In this document: positions 34,584-43,226 of the stretch, piece by piece
Numbering within the stretch: the first letter of the stretch is position 1
How the letters are laid out: each line of letters opens with the position of its first letter
Assembly (NCBI RefSeq): GCF_022410535.1
Contig: NZ_JAKNBL010000001.1
Location: 310,001 to 374,000, forward strand
Reading direction: 5' to 3'
DNA: 64,000 bases
From: Pelotomaculum terephthalicicum JT
GTDB lineage: Bacteria > Bacillota > Desulfotomaculia > Desulfotomaculales > Pelotomaculaceae
Program-made: the position numbers and the translations under genes
Notes under the pieces: generated by a model
Database searches by the model: none
What the model was told of the DNA's origin: nothing
What the model saw: the letters and a program-made list of their open reading frames with translations, nothing else

Positions 34584-34799
34584 TCAGCCGGTGCGCGTTC
34601 TCACTCCCACTGATCTCATTATTGCCGTTAACTTGCTTGGAATTACTACAGTAGGGTCGTAAACAATGCTTACCCGGTCGACCCCGGTAACCTGCACATC
34701 CTTTACCCCTTCCATGGCAAGAAGCTCTTTTTTCATCAAGGCTGTTCTATCCGCATCATACAAGCCGTCCACTGTAAAATGCATCAGATAGTCCATCAA
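34584..34799 (-). CDS. HMA-fold protein without the metal-binding CxxC
   Basis: 71 aa. The beta-alpha-beta pattern (HFTVDGLYDADRTALMKKELLAMEGVKDVQV...RVSIVYDPTVVIPSKLTAIMRSVG) is that of a heavy-metal-associated domain, yet the loop that normally reads GMxCxxC is GLYDADR, so classical Cu+ binding is not expected. It may bind another ligand or be structural. It is followed by a G/C hairpin (about 34551-34572) that can end transcription. Confidence 0.7.
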   Translation of the reverse strand: MMDYLMHFTVDGLYDADRTALMKKELLAMEGVKDVQVTGVDRVSIVYDPTVVIPSKLTAIMRSVGVRTRTG

Positions 34800-34828
34800 C
34801 TTCTCCTCACGATGTTGTTGTCTTATTG

Positions 34829-35422
34829 TTAATCACACTGAGGCCTGCACGGCTGCGGGAACAGTTCCGGCGGGCAGACAAACGGGCCGACCGGCGAAAC
34901 ACTTTCACAAAGATGGGGGACGCAGAAACCAAAACTCGGCACCAGGAGCTTTACCACGGCCACAGACTGAATTATGATGCACAGGTCGAAATTGCAGCAG
35001 ACCTGATGCCCGAGGACCAGGCAAGGCCCGCAGGCAAAATTCGGCACGTCGCACACGACGGTGGTCGGGAACGGCGTTGACGGGGCGCAAAGCAATACGG
35101 TTTTAGTGAAACCGAAGCTGAGATCGTGCAGAGTGCCAACGACATGGCCAATGGCATTCTTAATTTTAATGTCAAGGGTCACCTGAACCGCTATAACCAC
35201 ATTGGCACGGCCATTTTCATCCGGGTTGGAGCGGGGCATTACTTCATTGCAGGAGACATGCGTTATTTTGCACTCGGCAGACACTCCTTCACTGCAACGA
35301 TCCGGCAATTCGAAACAGACGTTTTCACGACGCTCGGCCTGAAAACAAAAATCATAGACTTTGGGCACTTCGATGCAAACAGTTTCTGGAAATAATTTTC
35401 TTACATCTTGTTCCGTTTCCAT
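34829..35422 (-). CDS. Cysteine-rich protein, probably of the spore envelope
   Basis: 197 aa from ATG at 35422 behind AAGGAGGAAGC. It holds about twenty Cys, with clusters such as FACGPCLVLGHQVCCNFDLC and a C-terminus PQPCRPQCD. The central beta-rich part (VVIAVQVTLDIKIKN...VGTLHDLSFGFTKTVLLC) recalls DUF3794/SPOCS-type coat proteins of Clostridia. Cross-linking in a spore layer is a plausible role. I have no firm family. Confidence 0.55.
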   Translation of the reverse strand: METEQDVRKLFPETVCIEVPKVYDFCFQAERRENVCFELPDRCSEGVSAECKITHVSCNEVMPRSNPDENGRANVVIAVQVTLDIKIKNAIGHVVGTLHDLSFGFTKTVLLCAPSTPFPTTVVCDVPNFACGPCLVLGHQVCCNFDLCIIIQSVAVVKLLVPSFGFCVPHLCESVSPVGPFVCPPELFPQPCRPQCD

Positions 35423-35709
35423 AAGAAAAGCTTCCTCCTTCAAGGTATGCGGAAGTTGGACCGCAAATTACCTAATTTTAGTACAGATTATGCCTTTTTT
35501 ATTGGAATGGTGAAATAATCTTGTTAATTTTAACTAGAATATTAAAAAACTAATTCAACCAGCGTTATTAATAATTTATTGCCAATTATAGAATTAAATT
35601 CCAATCAAAATGAATTATTTGCCTTGTTACCATTTATTGCTCTAATTTGGTTAATATCGGAACGATTTTAAGCTGCACCCCACGGTTATAAAAACCTGTG
35701 ACCAATTCA

Positions 35710-36423
35710 TTAGGGTGCATCTTTTGATTGATTTTTAAGTTTATGTCGATCCTGCCATATCTGTTTAAACATCAAAGCAAAAGCGCTGAGAGCAAACAAC
35801 AATAAAAGGCCAAATACTACGGTTCTCACGCTGCCGGCCAGTATGTCACCAACGTAAGAATAGACGATGGTGGCCGGAAGCTGTCCCAGTCCGGTAGCCC
35901 AAAAGAACTCCCAGAAGCCCATTGATGTAAGACCGGCGGCATAGCTGACCACGTCGAAAGATACGAAAGGCAATAGGCGGGCAATTAATACAGCCCACTT
36001 GCCGTACCGTTCAAAAAAGACATCCACCTCGCGCAGAGCGGACCGGGTGGTAAGCTTCTCCACCACAGACCGGCCATATACTCTTGCGATCGCATAACAT
36101 AAAACAGCGCCGGTCATGGCGCTGGACCATGACAGGACCGCCCCTTTGACCCAGCCAAACAGGCCGGCGTTGGCAAAAGTAATAATAAATGCGGGCAACG
36201 GTGCCGCCACAGACTGTAATACCATCAGCAAAAAGGAGATAATGGGAGCCCAGATGCCAAATGATAGAATGTAATCTTTGGCAACCTGAACGTTGACCTT
36301 GGACAACATCGCCACAGCCTGGTTAATAGCGTTATGAAAGGGCGCCACCGCATAGTAAAGACTTACCGGCACTAGAATCAGCAATAATTTGAACCACCAG
36401 GTATTCCACCAGTTTTTTTTCAT
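35710..36423 (-). CDS. TVP38/TMEM64-family (DedA-like) membrane protein
   Basis: 237 aa from ATG at 36423 behind AAGGAGGGTG. There are about six membrane segments with the VTT/SNARE-assoc core: FIITFANAGLFGWVKGAVLSW, GAVLCYAIARVYGR, FFERYGKWAVLIARLLPFVSFDVVSYAAGLT and LGQLPATIVYSYVGD. DedA-superfamily proteins are linked to lipid carrier transport. Members of this branch also lie in arsenic and arsenosugar gene sets, as here. A six-unit heptanucleotide repeat lies just upstream. Confidence 0.85.
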   Translation of the reverse strand: MKKNWWNTWWFKLLLILVPVSLYYAVAPFHNAINQAVAMLSKVNVQVAKDYILSFGIWAPIISFLLMVLQSVAAPLPAFIITFANAGLFGWVKGAVLSWSSAMTGAVLCYAIARVYGRSVVEKLTTRSALREVDVFFERYGKWAVLIARLLPFVSFDVVSYAAGLTSMGFWEFFWATGLGQLPATIVYSYVGDILAGSVRTVVFGLLLLFALSAFALMFKQIWQDRHKLKNQSKDAP

Positions 36424-36461
36424 CTTCCGCACCCTCCTTAGCAGGGAATAAAGACATATTC

Positions 36462-36503
36462 CCATTAGCCATTAGCCATTAGCCATTAGCCATCAGCTAT
36501 CAG
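36462..36503. repeat. Tandem heptanucleotide repeat (CCATTAG x 6)
   Basis: Four exact CCATTAG units are followed by CCATCAG and CTATCAG. The array lies 39 bases upstream of the TVP38-family start codon, so changes in copy number could alter the 5' region of that mRNA. Confidence 0.9.
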
Positions 36504-36590
36504 CCGTTCCCCTGGCAGGCTTATGGGGATACCACCGCTATTTGCCTATTGGTTATCTTTACCAATTAACCCTAGTCGAAGTGAAAAACT

Positions 36591-36977
36591 TTAATGCTTA
36601 CTGGTTGGTCTCCATATCCAGATTAAAATCAGACCTAAAGAAAAGAATAATATTAGAACCTGGTTAATGACAGGAAAGCCAATGCTTGTCATTCTTATAC
36701 TTTCTCTGATTATGGATGCAGGTACAACAGTCAATCTTTTGCCCCCCAGCACTAAAAAAGCCAGCATGAAGCATAAAATGAAATTCACCAGAGTAAATCC
36801 TCTCGATATAATCACTTGCTTTTTGGCTAATAAACCAGCAATTACGGAGATTAATATTGCTATCGGAATAATCAGACCAACGCTGATTCTCATGTCAAGC
36901 CAAAAGCTGTTGATAGCTATAATAGCTACAAGTAAGCCCCATATAAATCCATTATAGATTATCACAAAAAATTTCAT
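36591..36977 (-). CDS. Small integral membrane protein of unknown function
   Basis: 128 aa from ATG at 36977 behind GAGGAG. Four hydrophobic helices: FFVIIYNGFIWGLLVAIIAI, ISVGLIIPIAILISVIAGLL, FTLVNFILCFMLAFLVL and VINQVLILFFSLGLILIWIW. No family recognised. It follows the YdjY-like lipoprotein gene by 66 bases on the same strand and may be cotranscribed with it. Confidence 0.6.
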   Translation of the reverse strand: MKFFVIIYNGFIWGLLVAIIAINSFWLDMRISVGLIIPIAILISVIAGLLAKKQVIISRGFTLVNFILCFMLAFLVLGGKRLTVVPASIIRESIRMTSIGFPVINQVLILFFSLGLILIWIWRPTSKH

Positions 36978-37043
36978 AAAACTCCTCGGTCTAATAAATA
37001 TAAGGCAGGCAAGAAATGCTATCCCTTGCCTGCCATTTATCAA

Positions 37044-37727
37044 CTAATCTGCAAGTCTGAATATTACTGCAACCTTAGTGCCGTCCTTCGGAAGAACATC
37101 GGGGTTCCCAGTGATTTTAATCTGTTTTGATTCAATTTCATTGGCTTTATAAGCAGCGTTGCTTGTGATGCCAACCGCACAGCTATCCAGACACAAAATG
37201 CACCCTGTTTTAAGGTTCGTGGCATTTTCGAGGTTTCCGCCAAATCGTATATCCGCAGGCCTATTCTCACTTGCCTTTAATATATCGGTGAAGGGTATTT
37301 CTTTTCCCAGCCCGTCCCAAGTAACAAACACATTAAGCTTAGAACCTTCAACGCTCTTTTCTGCCTTTTTCATGTCATCCAATGAAATGTTGTTTCCTGG
37401 TTTTGCACCTATTTCAATAAGAGCGTTGTAGAAATCAAACTGATTGGAAAGTCCTCTTAAAACCGATTTTTCACCGTTGGTTCCATCCTTAAAAACTACG
37501 CCATGCCTGGTTGACTCTGTTAAGTACTTTCCATTTACTTCTGCGAGAATTTGGATTTCTTTCTTATCCTTATTTACTACCATGGTCTTTGCGTCTGTTA
37601 GTTCACCTAATTTGAATTCCTTGTTTGCCGTTGTGCTTTGGTTCGGTGACTGGGAATTACATCCTGCTGATAATACCGTAATAAATAAAAGCGTTAAAAC
37701 CATGGATAATACTTTTGCCCTTTTCAT
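37044..37727 (-). CDS. YdjY-like lipoprotein
   Basis: 227 aa with a lipoprotein signal peptide: a charged start, hydrophobic core and lipobox LSAGC (Cys23). The mature part (LGELTDAKTMVVNKDKKEIQILAEVNGKYL... to VTWDGLGKEIPFTDIL) matches the YdjY domain of unknown role. A C-terminal LKTGCILCLDSCAVG with three Cys suggests a metal or redox site. It is anchored on the outer face of the membrane. Confidence 0.7.
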   Translation of the reverse strand: MKRAKVLSMVLTLLFITVLSAGCNSQSPNQSTTANKEFKLGELTDAKTMVVNKDKKEIQILAEVNGKYLTESTRHGVVFKDGTNGEKSVLRGLSNQFDFYNALIEIGAKPGNNISLDDMKKAEKSVEGSKLNVFVTWDGLGKEIPFTDILKASENRPADIRFGGNLENATNLKTGCILCLDSCAVGITSNAAYKANEIESKQIKITGNPDVLPKDGTKVAVIFRLAD

Positions 37728-37756
37728 CCTTTTGTCCCTCCATTAATTTTAAATTT

Positions 37757-38773
37757 TTAACCCTTCACAACAGCGCCGCCGCAGCTGGAGCCGAAACCCG
37801 CGGTGCAGGCGTAGCAATGATCGCCCAGCATAATCGGGCGCTTTTTCAGCGACGCCCAATCAAAATCCTGAATATGTCCGGGCACTTCCGGCGCGCAGGG
37901 CAATCCCAGCGCCTGGTTGAAATCACAGTCGTACAATCTGCCGTCCCAGCCGGCGGAAATCTGGTTCCGGCACATGACCCCGGCCGCGGCGGCAGGATTA
38001 AAGGCGTCCGACAACCGCTCCAGGTATTTTTCCAGGTTTCCGGAATTCTGTAAAAATCCTAAAAAGCGCCCCGCAGGCACGTTCGTAATCGTAAAGAGCC
38101 GGTTAAACGCAACCCCGTGGCGGCGCATCAATTCCCGCCGGAAGTCCGCTTCCAGGGCGTGCTGAACGGGCGGCAGGAAAGCCCCGCCAGGGTTATAAAC
38201 TAAATTCAGCCGCAGTTTATCTTGCTCCAGGCCGTAACCCAGTTTGTTCAGCCGCTTCAGAACACGGACGGAAGCGCTGAAAACACCCTCGCCGCGCTGC
38301 CGGTCTGTATTCTTTTCCCGGTAGTACGGAAGCGAGGCGATCAGTTCGACCTGGTGGGCGGCGTAAAATTCTGCAAAGCAAGCATAGTTGTCCGCGTCCA
38401 ACACGGTGAGGTTGGTGCGGACAATTACCTGCCGCCCCAGTTTAACGGCTTCTTCAATAAACCAGGGCAAATATGGGTTTAATTCGGGCGCGCCGCCGGT
38501 GATGTCCAAGGTGGAGATATTTGTGCCGCGCAGCACACCGAGGCATTGGGAGATGGTCTCCCGGCTCATCGATTCCGTCCTGTCAGGACCGGCATCCATA
38601 TGGCAGTGTTTGCATGACATGTTGCAGGTCCTGCCTACATTCACCTGCAAGGTGGATAAACCGGTACTCATGAGAGGGAACAGGCCGGCTGCCTGAAGCT
38701 TTTGATAAAATGGCGGAACCGTTGCGGCGGCCCGCAAATCGTACATTTGATTGGTGCTACAGCTTGATTCCAT
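37757..38773 (-). CDS. arsS: Radical SAM protein ArsS (arsenosugar biosynthesis type)
   Basis: 338 aa from ATG at 38773 behind GGAGGT. The radical-SAM cluster Cys50-x3-Cys54-x2-Cys57 (CNMSCKHCHMDAG) is followed by LDITGGAPELNPYL. The C-terminal DUF3641 shows MCRNQISAGWDGRLYDCDFNQ and HCYACTAGFGSSCGG. ArsS generates a 5'-deoxyadenosyl group on methylated arsenic in arsenosugar formation. The partner arsM is not in the window, so the substrate here may differ. The gene ends 12 bases before the lipoprotein side and starts 17 bases after the peroxidase-like gene. Confidence 0.93.
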   Translation of the reverse strand: MESSCSTNQMYDLRAAATVPPFYQKLQAAGLFPLMSTGLSTLQVNVGRTCNMSCKHCHMDAGPDRTESMSRETISQCLGVLRGTNISTLDITGGAPELNPYLPWFIEEAVKLGRQVIVRTNLTVLDADNYACFAEFYAAHQVELIASLPYYREKNTDRQRGEGVFSASVRVLKRLNKLGYGLEQDKLRLNLVYNPGGAFLPPVQHALEADFRRELMRRHGVAFNRLFTITNVPAGRFLGFLQNSGNLEKYLERLSDAFNPAAAAGVMCRNQISAGWDGRLYDCDFNQALGLPCAPEVPGHIQDFDWASLKKRPIMLGDHCYACTAGFGSSCGGAVVKG

Positions 38774-38789
38774 CAATACCTCCGGCGGC

Positions 38790-39122
38790 TTAAAAGCCAA
38801 GCTTATCGGCAACATTTTTCATCTGCACACCATGGACCAGGGTGGCCCCGCTCCTGATGGCGGCAGCCACATGAACAGCCTCCGTCATTTGTTCCCGGTC
38901 CGCGCCCTTTTCCAGGACATCCCGGGTATAAGCGTCGATGCAATACGGGCATTGCAGGGCATGGGCCACCGCTAAGGCAATAAGCGCTTTTTCTCTCGCG
39001 CTTAAAGCTCCTTCTTGAAACACCGCGGTGTAGTAAGACATAAATTTTTCCCAAAGCTCCGGGGCATCCTCGCCGACAGACGGAAATCTGGCCAGGTCGG
39101 CTGGATTATAATAGCTATCCAT
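38790..39122 (-). CDS. Arsenosugar-cluster CMD/AhpD-like peroxidase-like protein
   Basis: 110 aa. The carboxymuconolactone decarboxylase/AhpD fold with the redox motif CPYCIDAYTRDVLEKGA (Cys58 and Cys61) and an AVHVAAAIRSGATLVHG helix. It stands 16 bases upstream of arsS, the regular order for this family in arsenosugar sets. It may protect or re-reduce a pathway intermediate. The insertion sequence begins about 140 bases upstream of its start and may separate it from its promoter. Confidence 0.88.
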   Translation of the reverse strand: MDSYYNPADLARFPSVGEDAPELWEKFMSYYTAVFQEGALSAREKALIALAVAHALQCPYCIDAYTRDVLEKGADREQMTEAVHVAAAIRSGATLVHGVQMKNVADKLGF

Positions 39123-39259
39123 ATTAATTCATCCTCCTTGACAATTATATAGCCTCTCGGCATTCGCCGAGTCAGATGGTACTAGGCTTAGCTTGAACCA
39201 TCGTTTTTGAAATCCTCCTACTTTTCGTAGGGGGATTTTCATTTAAATCCGTATCCAAT

Positions 39260-40993
39260 TGGAAATTCGGATCTAAAATTTTATTGAGAAATTCGTCGAA
39301 AACACTTGACTTTTCAAAACAACCCCCAAAATCGACTATGAGGAATATTTTTCCTTACTAATTGCGATTGGGGTGTTTGTTTTGAAACCTGTCGTTAAAC
39401 TGCATGAAACGTACCAAAGCTTTGTCATCGAACAACTGCAACAACACTATGCCGGTGGGCTACTCGTTCTCGTCAACAAGGACTGGCCTCTTATCACTAA
39501 GCTCTGGATCACGAATCTAGCTGGCATCACAACATTACTTCGCGATCTATACTGTGCCAGAGGTCCTGCTCCCCGTGACCCTGCCTCTATGCTCCGTTCG
39601 TTTCTGCTCTTTTTACTCACCAAACCGGAAATCGGCATCACTGCATGGGTTGATGAACTGTACCGTGTTCCTCTCTATGCTATCCTCAGTGGTTTTGAAC
39701 CCGGTGATGTTCCCGGCGTTGGCACGTTCTATGACTTCTTTGCCCGCTTATGGGCTGCGTCTAAAAATAACATTAAGCCTTGTAAGAATAAGCGCAAGCG
39801 GAAACCAAAGAAGGGAAAGAAGGGTGAAAAAGCCCCAACTACAACACCCGGACGCATTATGCGCTTAGCCAACTGGATGATGCGCCATATGGACTCCAAA
39901 AAGGATTTGCCAATGGATCGTCTATTCCATTTCTTCCAATCTCAATTTCTTGCGGTATCAGCAAGGCTCGGATTGCTCGGGGAAATAGGCGCGCTCAATA
40001 TCGCTGGTGATGGCACCCCTGTCGTCACCGCAGCCTATCCCCGCAGCAAACCAACCTGTAATTGTCATGCCCAAGGCCTTGCGAAGTGCAACCATCCCCG
40101 CATCTATTCCCAACCTGACTGCAATTCCGGCTGGGATAGCGCACGGGAGCGATACTTCAATGGATACCACCTGTACACACTGACTGCCGCAAACAGTCCA
40201 TATGACTTACCGTTGTACCCTCGTCTACACCCTGCTTCCCGACACGATGCAGTAAGTTTTATCGTATCTTCGGTTGAGTTTTCGCAACGTTTCACCTTGG
40301 GCATAGTGGATAAGATCCTGCTTGATGCCGCTCATGATGCCGGACCCATCTATGACCTCTTGATTCACCAGAACATTGAACCCTTTATTGACCTTAATGT
40401 ACGCGGCAAGAAGAACCTGGAAACCAACTGTGATATTCAAATTTCGCCCGAAGGCATCCCGATTTGTCCTGCCGGAAAGAAAATGAAGCATTACGGCTTC
40501 GACCACTCCCAGAAACGGCATAAGTGGAGATGTCCGATGATGAAGAAGCGGACAACAAACACCTGCAAAAAACCATGTTCGACTGCTAAATTCGGAAGAA
40601 CGTTCCATACCTGCAGTATAGACAACCCCCGACTGTTTCCGAAAACACCGAGGGATTCGGAAAAGTGGAAACTTATTTACAAGCGACGTACGACCGCCGA
40701 GCGAACCAATAAACGGGAGAAGATTGATTACAAGTTGGAATCCGGTCGTCACCGTTCTACTAAGATGTGGTATATACGCATTTACGGCATTATGATGTGT
40801 CAGCACATGGACGCATGGTATACCCACCAGCAAGAAGATCTGAAAAACCTAAAACAACTTATTTCCCCAAAAGCTGCTTAACTTAACCCTAAGGCTGTTT
40901 TTTTTATAGATGCCGTTAGGCTTCTTTGACATGCCCTTTTTTAAGAGCGTCGTGAAAGGACAGTCTTTTTAGCCTGGCACACCAGAATTTCCA
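39260..40993 (+). mobile_element. Insertion sequence with an IS4-like DDE transposase (ends tentative)
   Basis: TGGAAATTC (39260-39268) and GAATTTCCA (40985-40993) are inverted copies that enclose the transposase gene and give a reasonable 1.7-kb size, but no target duplication is visible, so the ends are uncertain. A hairpin TCCTCCTAC/GTAGGGGGA (about 39213-39235) lies outside the left end. The element sits between the arsS and glycosyltransferase parts of the arsenosugar-type cluster. Confidence 0.4.
39373..40881 (+). CDS. DDE transposase (IS4/IS1182-like)
   Basis: 502 aa, intact. RNase H-like catalytic residues fit Asp in NIAGDGTPVV (about 216), Asp in LLDAAHDAG (about 320) and Glu in RRTTAERTNKREKID (about 449). 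A basic linker (KPCKNKRKRKPKKGKKG) lies before the catalytic domain and several Cys/His pairs within it. The GTG/TTG codons upstream leave the exact start open. The complete frame suggests recent activity. Confidence 0.88.
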   Translation: MFVLKPVVKLHETYQSFVIEQLQQHYAGGLLVLVNKDWPLITKLWITNLAGITTLLRDLYCARGPAPRDPASMLRSFLLFLLTKPEIGITAWVDELYRVPLYAILSGFEPGDVPGVGTFYDFFARLWAASKNNIKPCKNKRKRKPKKGKKGEKAPTTTPGRIMRLANWMMRHMDSKKDLPMDRLFHFFQSQFLAVSARLGLLGEIGALNIAGDGTPVVTAAYPRSKPTCNCHAQGLAKCNHPRIYSQPDCNSGWDSARERYFNGYHLYTLTAANSPYDLPLYPRLHPASRHDAVSFIVSSVEFSQRFTLGIVDKILLDAAHDAGPIYDLLIHQNIEPFIDLNVRGKKNLETNCDIQISPEGIPICPAGKKMKHYGFDHSQKRHKWRCPMMKKRTTNTCKKPCSTAKFGRTFHTCSIDNPRLFPKTPRDSEKWKLIYKRRTTAERTNKREKIDYKLESGRHRSTKMWYIRIYGIMMCQHMDAWYTHQQEDLKNLKQLISPKAA

Positions 40994-41045
40994 GTTGTTT
41001 TATACTATATTTTACAATTCCCCCCATCTAATACCGAGAGTCTAT

Positions 41046-41711
41046 TTATTTTAAAAGTTTTTGTAAAAATTTTACGGTCCTCACAGGTACGGACTCCTTC
41101 TCCATTTGCTTCAGCTCCTCAGCTAAAGCCAGCAGATCGGCCGGACGATCCACGTCCCTTAAACAGCCCAGCAAGCCGCGGGTCAGGTTATGACGGTCAC
41201 AAACGGCCAGCGTGTCTCGTAAAACACTGCCGGTACCCCAGGCGATATGCTGAAAAACCCTGTCGTCCGGATTTCGCATGCCGATCAAATAGTAGCCCCC
41301 ATCCATTGCCGGGCCAAAAACCAAATGGTAACGTTCGAGCAGTTTCACGGCCTGCAGCAAAGACGCCGGCGGCAAGGCAGGGACATCCGCGCCAATCAGT
41401 ATGGTGGGGGAATAGCCAATCTGAAACAATTGACGAATGACAGAAAGCATGCGCCGGCCTAAATCGCCCCCCGGCTGAAGAAGAACTTCCACTTCCGGGC
41501 CGACAGCCGCTTTCAGCTTGCCGGCCCGGGCCGCCGGGGCGGCGGCGACAAAGCAGGCAAACCCGGGCAGCCGCTTAATCTTATCCAGCGTATCCAGCAA
41601 AAAGGCCCACTGCAATTGCTCCCGCTGTTCCGGCTTTAATAATTCTTTCAGGCGGCTTTTTCCTTCTGCAGAAGGTACCCTGGCCATAACCGCCAGCGCG
41701 GGCCTAGCCAT
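41046..41711 (-). CDS. TIGR04282-type glycosyltransferase (DUF2064)
   Basis: 221 aa from ATG at 41711 behind GGGGTG. GT-A-like start (ALAVMARVPSAEGKSRLKE), the acidic metal site ILIGADVPALPP and FGPAMDGGYYLIGM. The family is regularly paired with a TIGR04283 glycosyltransferase, which lies divergently 95 bases away, and both are named for arsenosugar clusters. The sugar nucleotide is not known. Confidence 0.9.
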   Translation of the reverse strand: MARPALAVMARVPSAEGKSRLKELLKPEQREQLQWAFLLDTLDKIKRLPGFACFVAAAPAARAGKLKAAVGPEVEVLLQPGGDLGRRMLSVIRQLFQIGYSPTILIGADVPALPPASLLQAVKLLERYHLVFGPAMDGGYYLIGMRNPDDRVFQHIAWGTGSVLRDTLAVCDRHNLTRGLLGCLRDVDRPADLLALAEELKQMEKESVPVRTVKFLQKLLK

Positions 41712-41806
41712 TTTTTCACCCCGTTTAGCCGTTAGTTGGCCATTAAACATTTTTTACTTTTATGTACAGAAAGGATAAAGTAAAAAAATAAAGAACATAT
41801 TGAAAT

Positions 41807-42493
41807 ATGAAAGAGCCCTTGATTAGTATTGTCATTCCAACTTACAACGAAGCCGAAACCATCGGCAGCACTATTGAGCACCTGCGCCCCTGGTCCGACA
41901 TGATCGAAATTATCGTGGTGGACGGCGGCAGTTCCGACGGCACCGCCGGCTTGATCCCCGAAGGCATAAAATTAATCCAGTCGCCCAGGGGCAGGGCTGT
42001 CCAAATGAATGCCGGCGCCCGGCAGGCCACGGGGAAAGCGCTGCTCTTCCTGCACAGCGACACCCGTTTGCCCCACGGCTTCTTGCGGCAGATTGAGCTC
42101 GCCCTGGCCAATCACAGCGTGGCCGGGGGCGCGTTCAAGGTAAAATTTGATCATCCCGGCCTGTTTTTCCATATCGCTGCTCTGGGCTCAAACTTGAGGG
42201 CGGGCTTGGCGCGCATCTATTTCGGAGACCAGGCTATTTTTGCCCGGCGAGAAACCTTTAACAAGCTCGGCGGCTTCCCGGCCGTCGAACTAATGGAAGA
42301 CTGGGAATTTTCCCGCCGCCTGGGGCGGGCGGGGAAAACCATGCTTTTGCCCGGCCCGGTAACCACTTCCGCCAGGCGCTGGCTTCTTTATGGCAAGTGG
42401 CGCACCGCCTGGCTGATGCATAAGCTTAAACTGCTTTACCTGCTAGGAGTCAGCCCCGCGGCGTTAAAGAGGATGTACACCGACAGGCGCTGA
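41807..42493 (+). CDS. TIGR04283-type glycosyltransferase (family 2)
   Basis: 228 aa. GT2 motifs: ISIVIPTYNEAETI, VVDGGSSDGTAG, the DxD-like FLHSDTRLP and MEDWEFSRRLGRAG. It probably transfers a sugar to the arsenosugar-type intermediate, or to an unknown acceptor. It is divergent from the TIGR04282 gene and its 3' end overlaps the C_GCAxxG_C_C gene by 30 bases. Confidence 0.9.
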   Translation: MKEPLISIVIPTYNEAETIGSTIEHLRPWSDMIEIIVVDGGSSDGTAGLIPEGIKLIQSPRGRAVQMNAGARQATGKALLFLHSDTRLPHGFLRQIELALANHSVAGGAFKVKFDHPGLFFHIAALGSNLRAGLARIYFGDQAIFARRETFNKLGGFPAVELMEDWEFSRRLGRAGKTMLLPGPVTTSARRWLLYGKWRTAWLMHKLKLLYLLGVSPAALKRMYTDRR

Positions 42494-42916
42494 CGGCAGC
42501 TGTTTTCCGGACAACAGCAATTCCAGGGTGATGGCGGCTGCCGTGACGGTTATTTTCTTACACCGGCTATTCTTTAAAGGTGAAGATCTCCTTCGCAGCG
42601 CCCTGCAGCAAGTAAGGCCAAATTCGCCGACAAATCTCTTGTGCAGTTCCGCCGCTGCCTCAGCGATTCCCCGGTCAAAGCCCGCCGCTTCCGGGCCGGC
42701 AAGCAGCAGGCCGATAGCCATCACGCCGCCGGTAAGGGCGCCGCAGGCGCAGCCGGCGCTCATACCGTGCCCAAAGCCGGCGGCCATCTGCCTGACACCC
42801 TCCACAGGTCCGTTAAAAACCTCGACATTGCTCAGCGCCACGGCCTGGGCGCAGTTATAACCCCGGTTAAAATACTCTCCGGCTTTTCTGCGCACTTCCT
42901 CATTAATATCCCGCAT
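42464..42916 (-). CDS. C_GCAxxG_C_C family redox protein
   Basis: 150 aa from ATG at 42916. The family signature is present: YNCAQAVALS, SAGCACGALTGGVMAIGLLL and a CC pair (LTCCRALRRR). Such proteins are thought to bind a metal or flavin in anaerobes. It closes the arsenosugar-type region. The 30-base 3' overlap with the convergent glycosyltransferase gene is unusual. Confidence 0.85.
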   Translation of the reverse strand: MRDINEEVRRKAGEYFNRGYNCAQAVALSNVEVFNGPVEGVRQMAAGFGHGMSAGCACGALTGGVMAIGLLLAGPEAAGFDRGIAEAAAELHKRFVGEFGLTCCRALRRRSSPLKNSRCKKITVTAAAITLELLLSGKQLPSAPVGVHPL

Positions 42917-43130
42917 TTTCAATCCTCAATCCTTAAGCGTTTCCAACATATGATAATCTATGGTTTTCTAAATCACTATATTATCATAAACTCGTTTAGT
43001 ATAATAAATAAAATATTGTTATGATGTTGCTACCATGAATAAGATTTATTTATTTTTATAGAAACACCTGCGCAGATCTACCACCTTATAACCAATATCA
43101 GCGGAAAGATAAAAAAATCACAAAAAAATT

Positions 43131-43159
43131 TTGACTTGCATAACTTGATCTGGTATATT
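43131..43159 (+). promoter_or_regulatory. Promoter of the marR-ATPase operon
   Basis: TTGACT (43131-43136), 17 bases, TATATT (43154-43159), followed by A/T-rich dyads (TTTTGAAAATAA, then ATATTATTTGATATT) that may be the operator of the MarR regulator. The 304-base gap 42917-43226 shows nothing else. Confidence 0.65.
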
Positions 43160-43226
43160 TATTTTGAAAATAATATTATTTGATATTAAAAATATTTTAT
43201 TATCAAAGTATATAGGGGAGGTACCC

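Noticed and set aside
34829-35422. Metallothionein
   Set aside because: The protein is too long and beta-rich, and the Cys are spread among hydrophobic residues rather than in CxC arrays.
36462-36503. CRISPR-like short repeat array
   Set aside because: Seven-base units without spacers; a simple tandem repeat. No CRISPR array or cas gene was seen anywhere.
40882-41045. Second gene or passenger in the insertion sequence
   Set aside because: Only short A/T-rich non-coding sequence follows the transposase.
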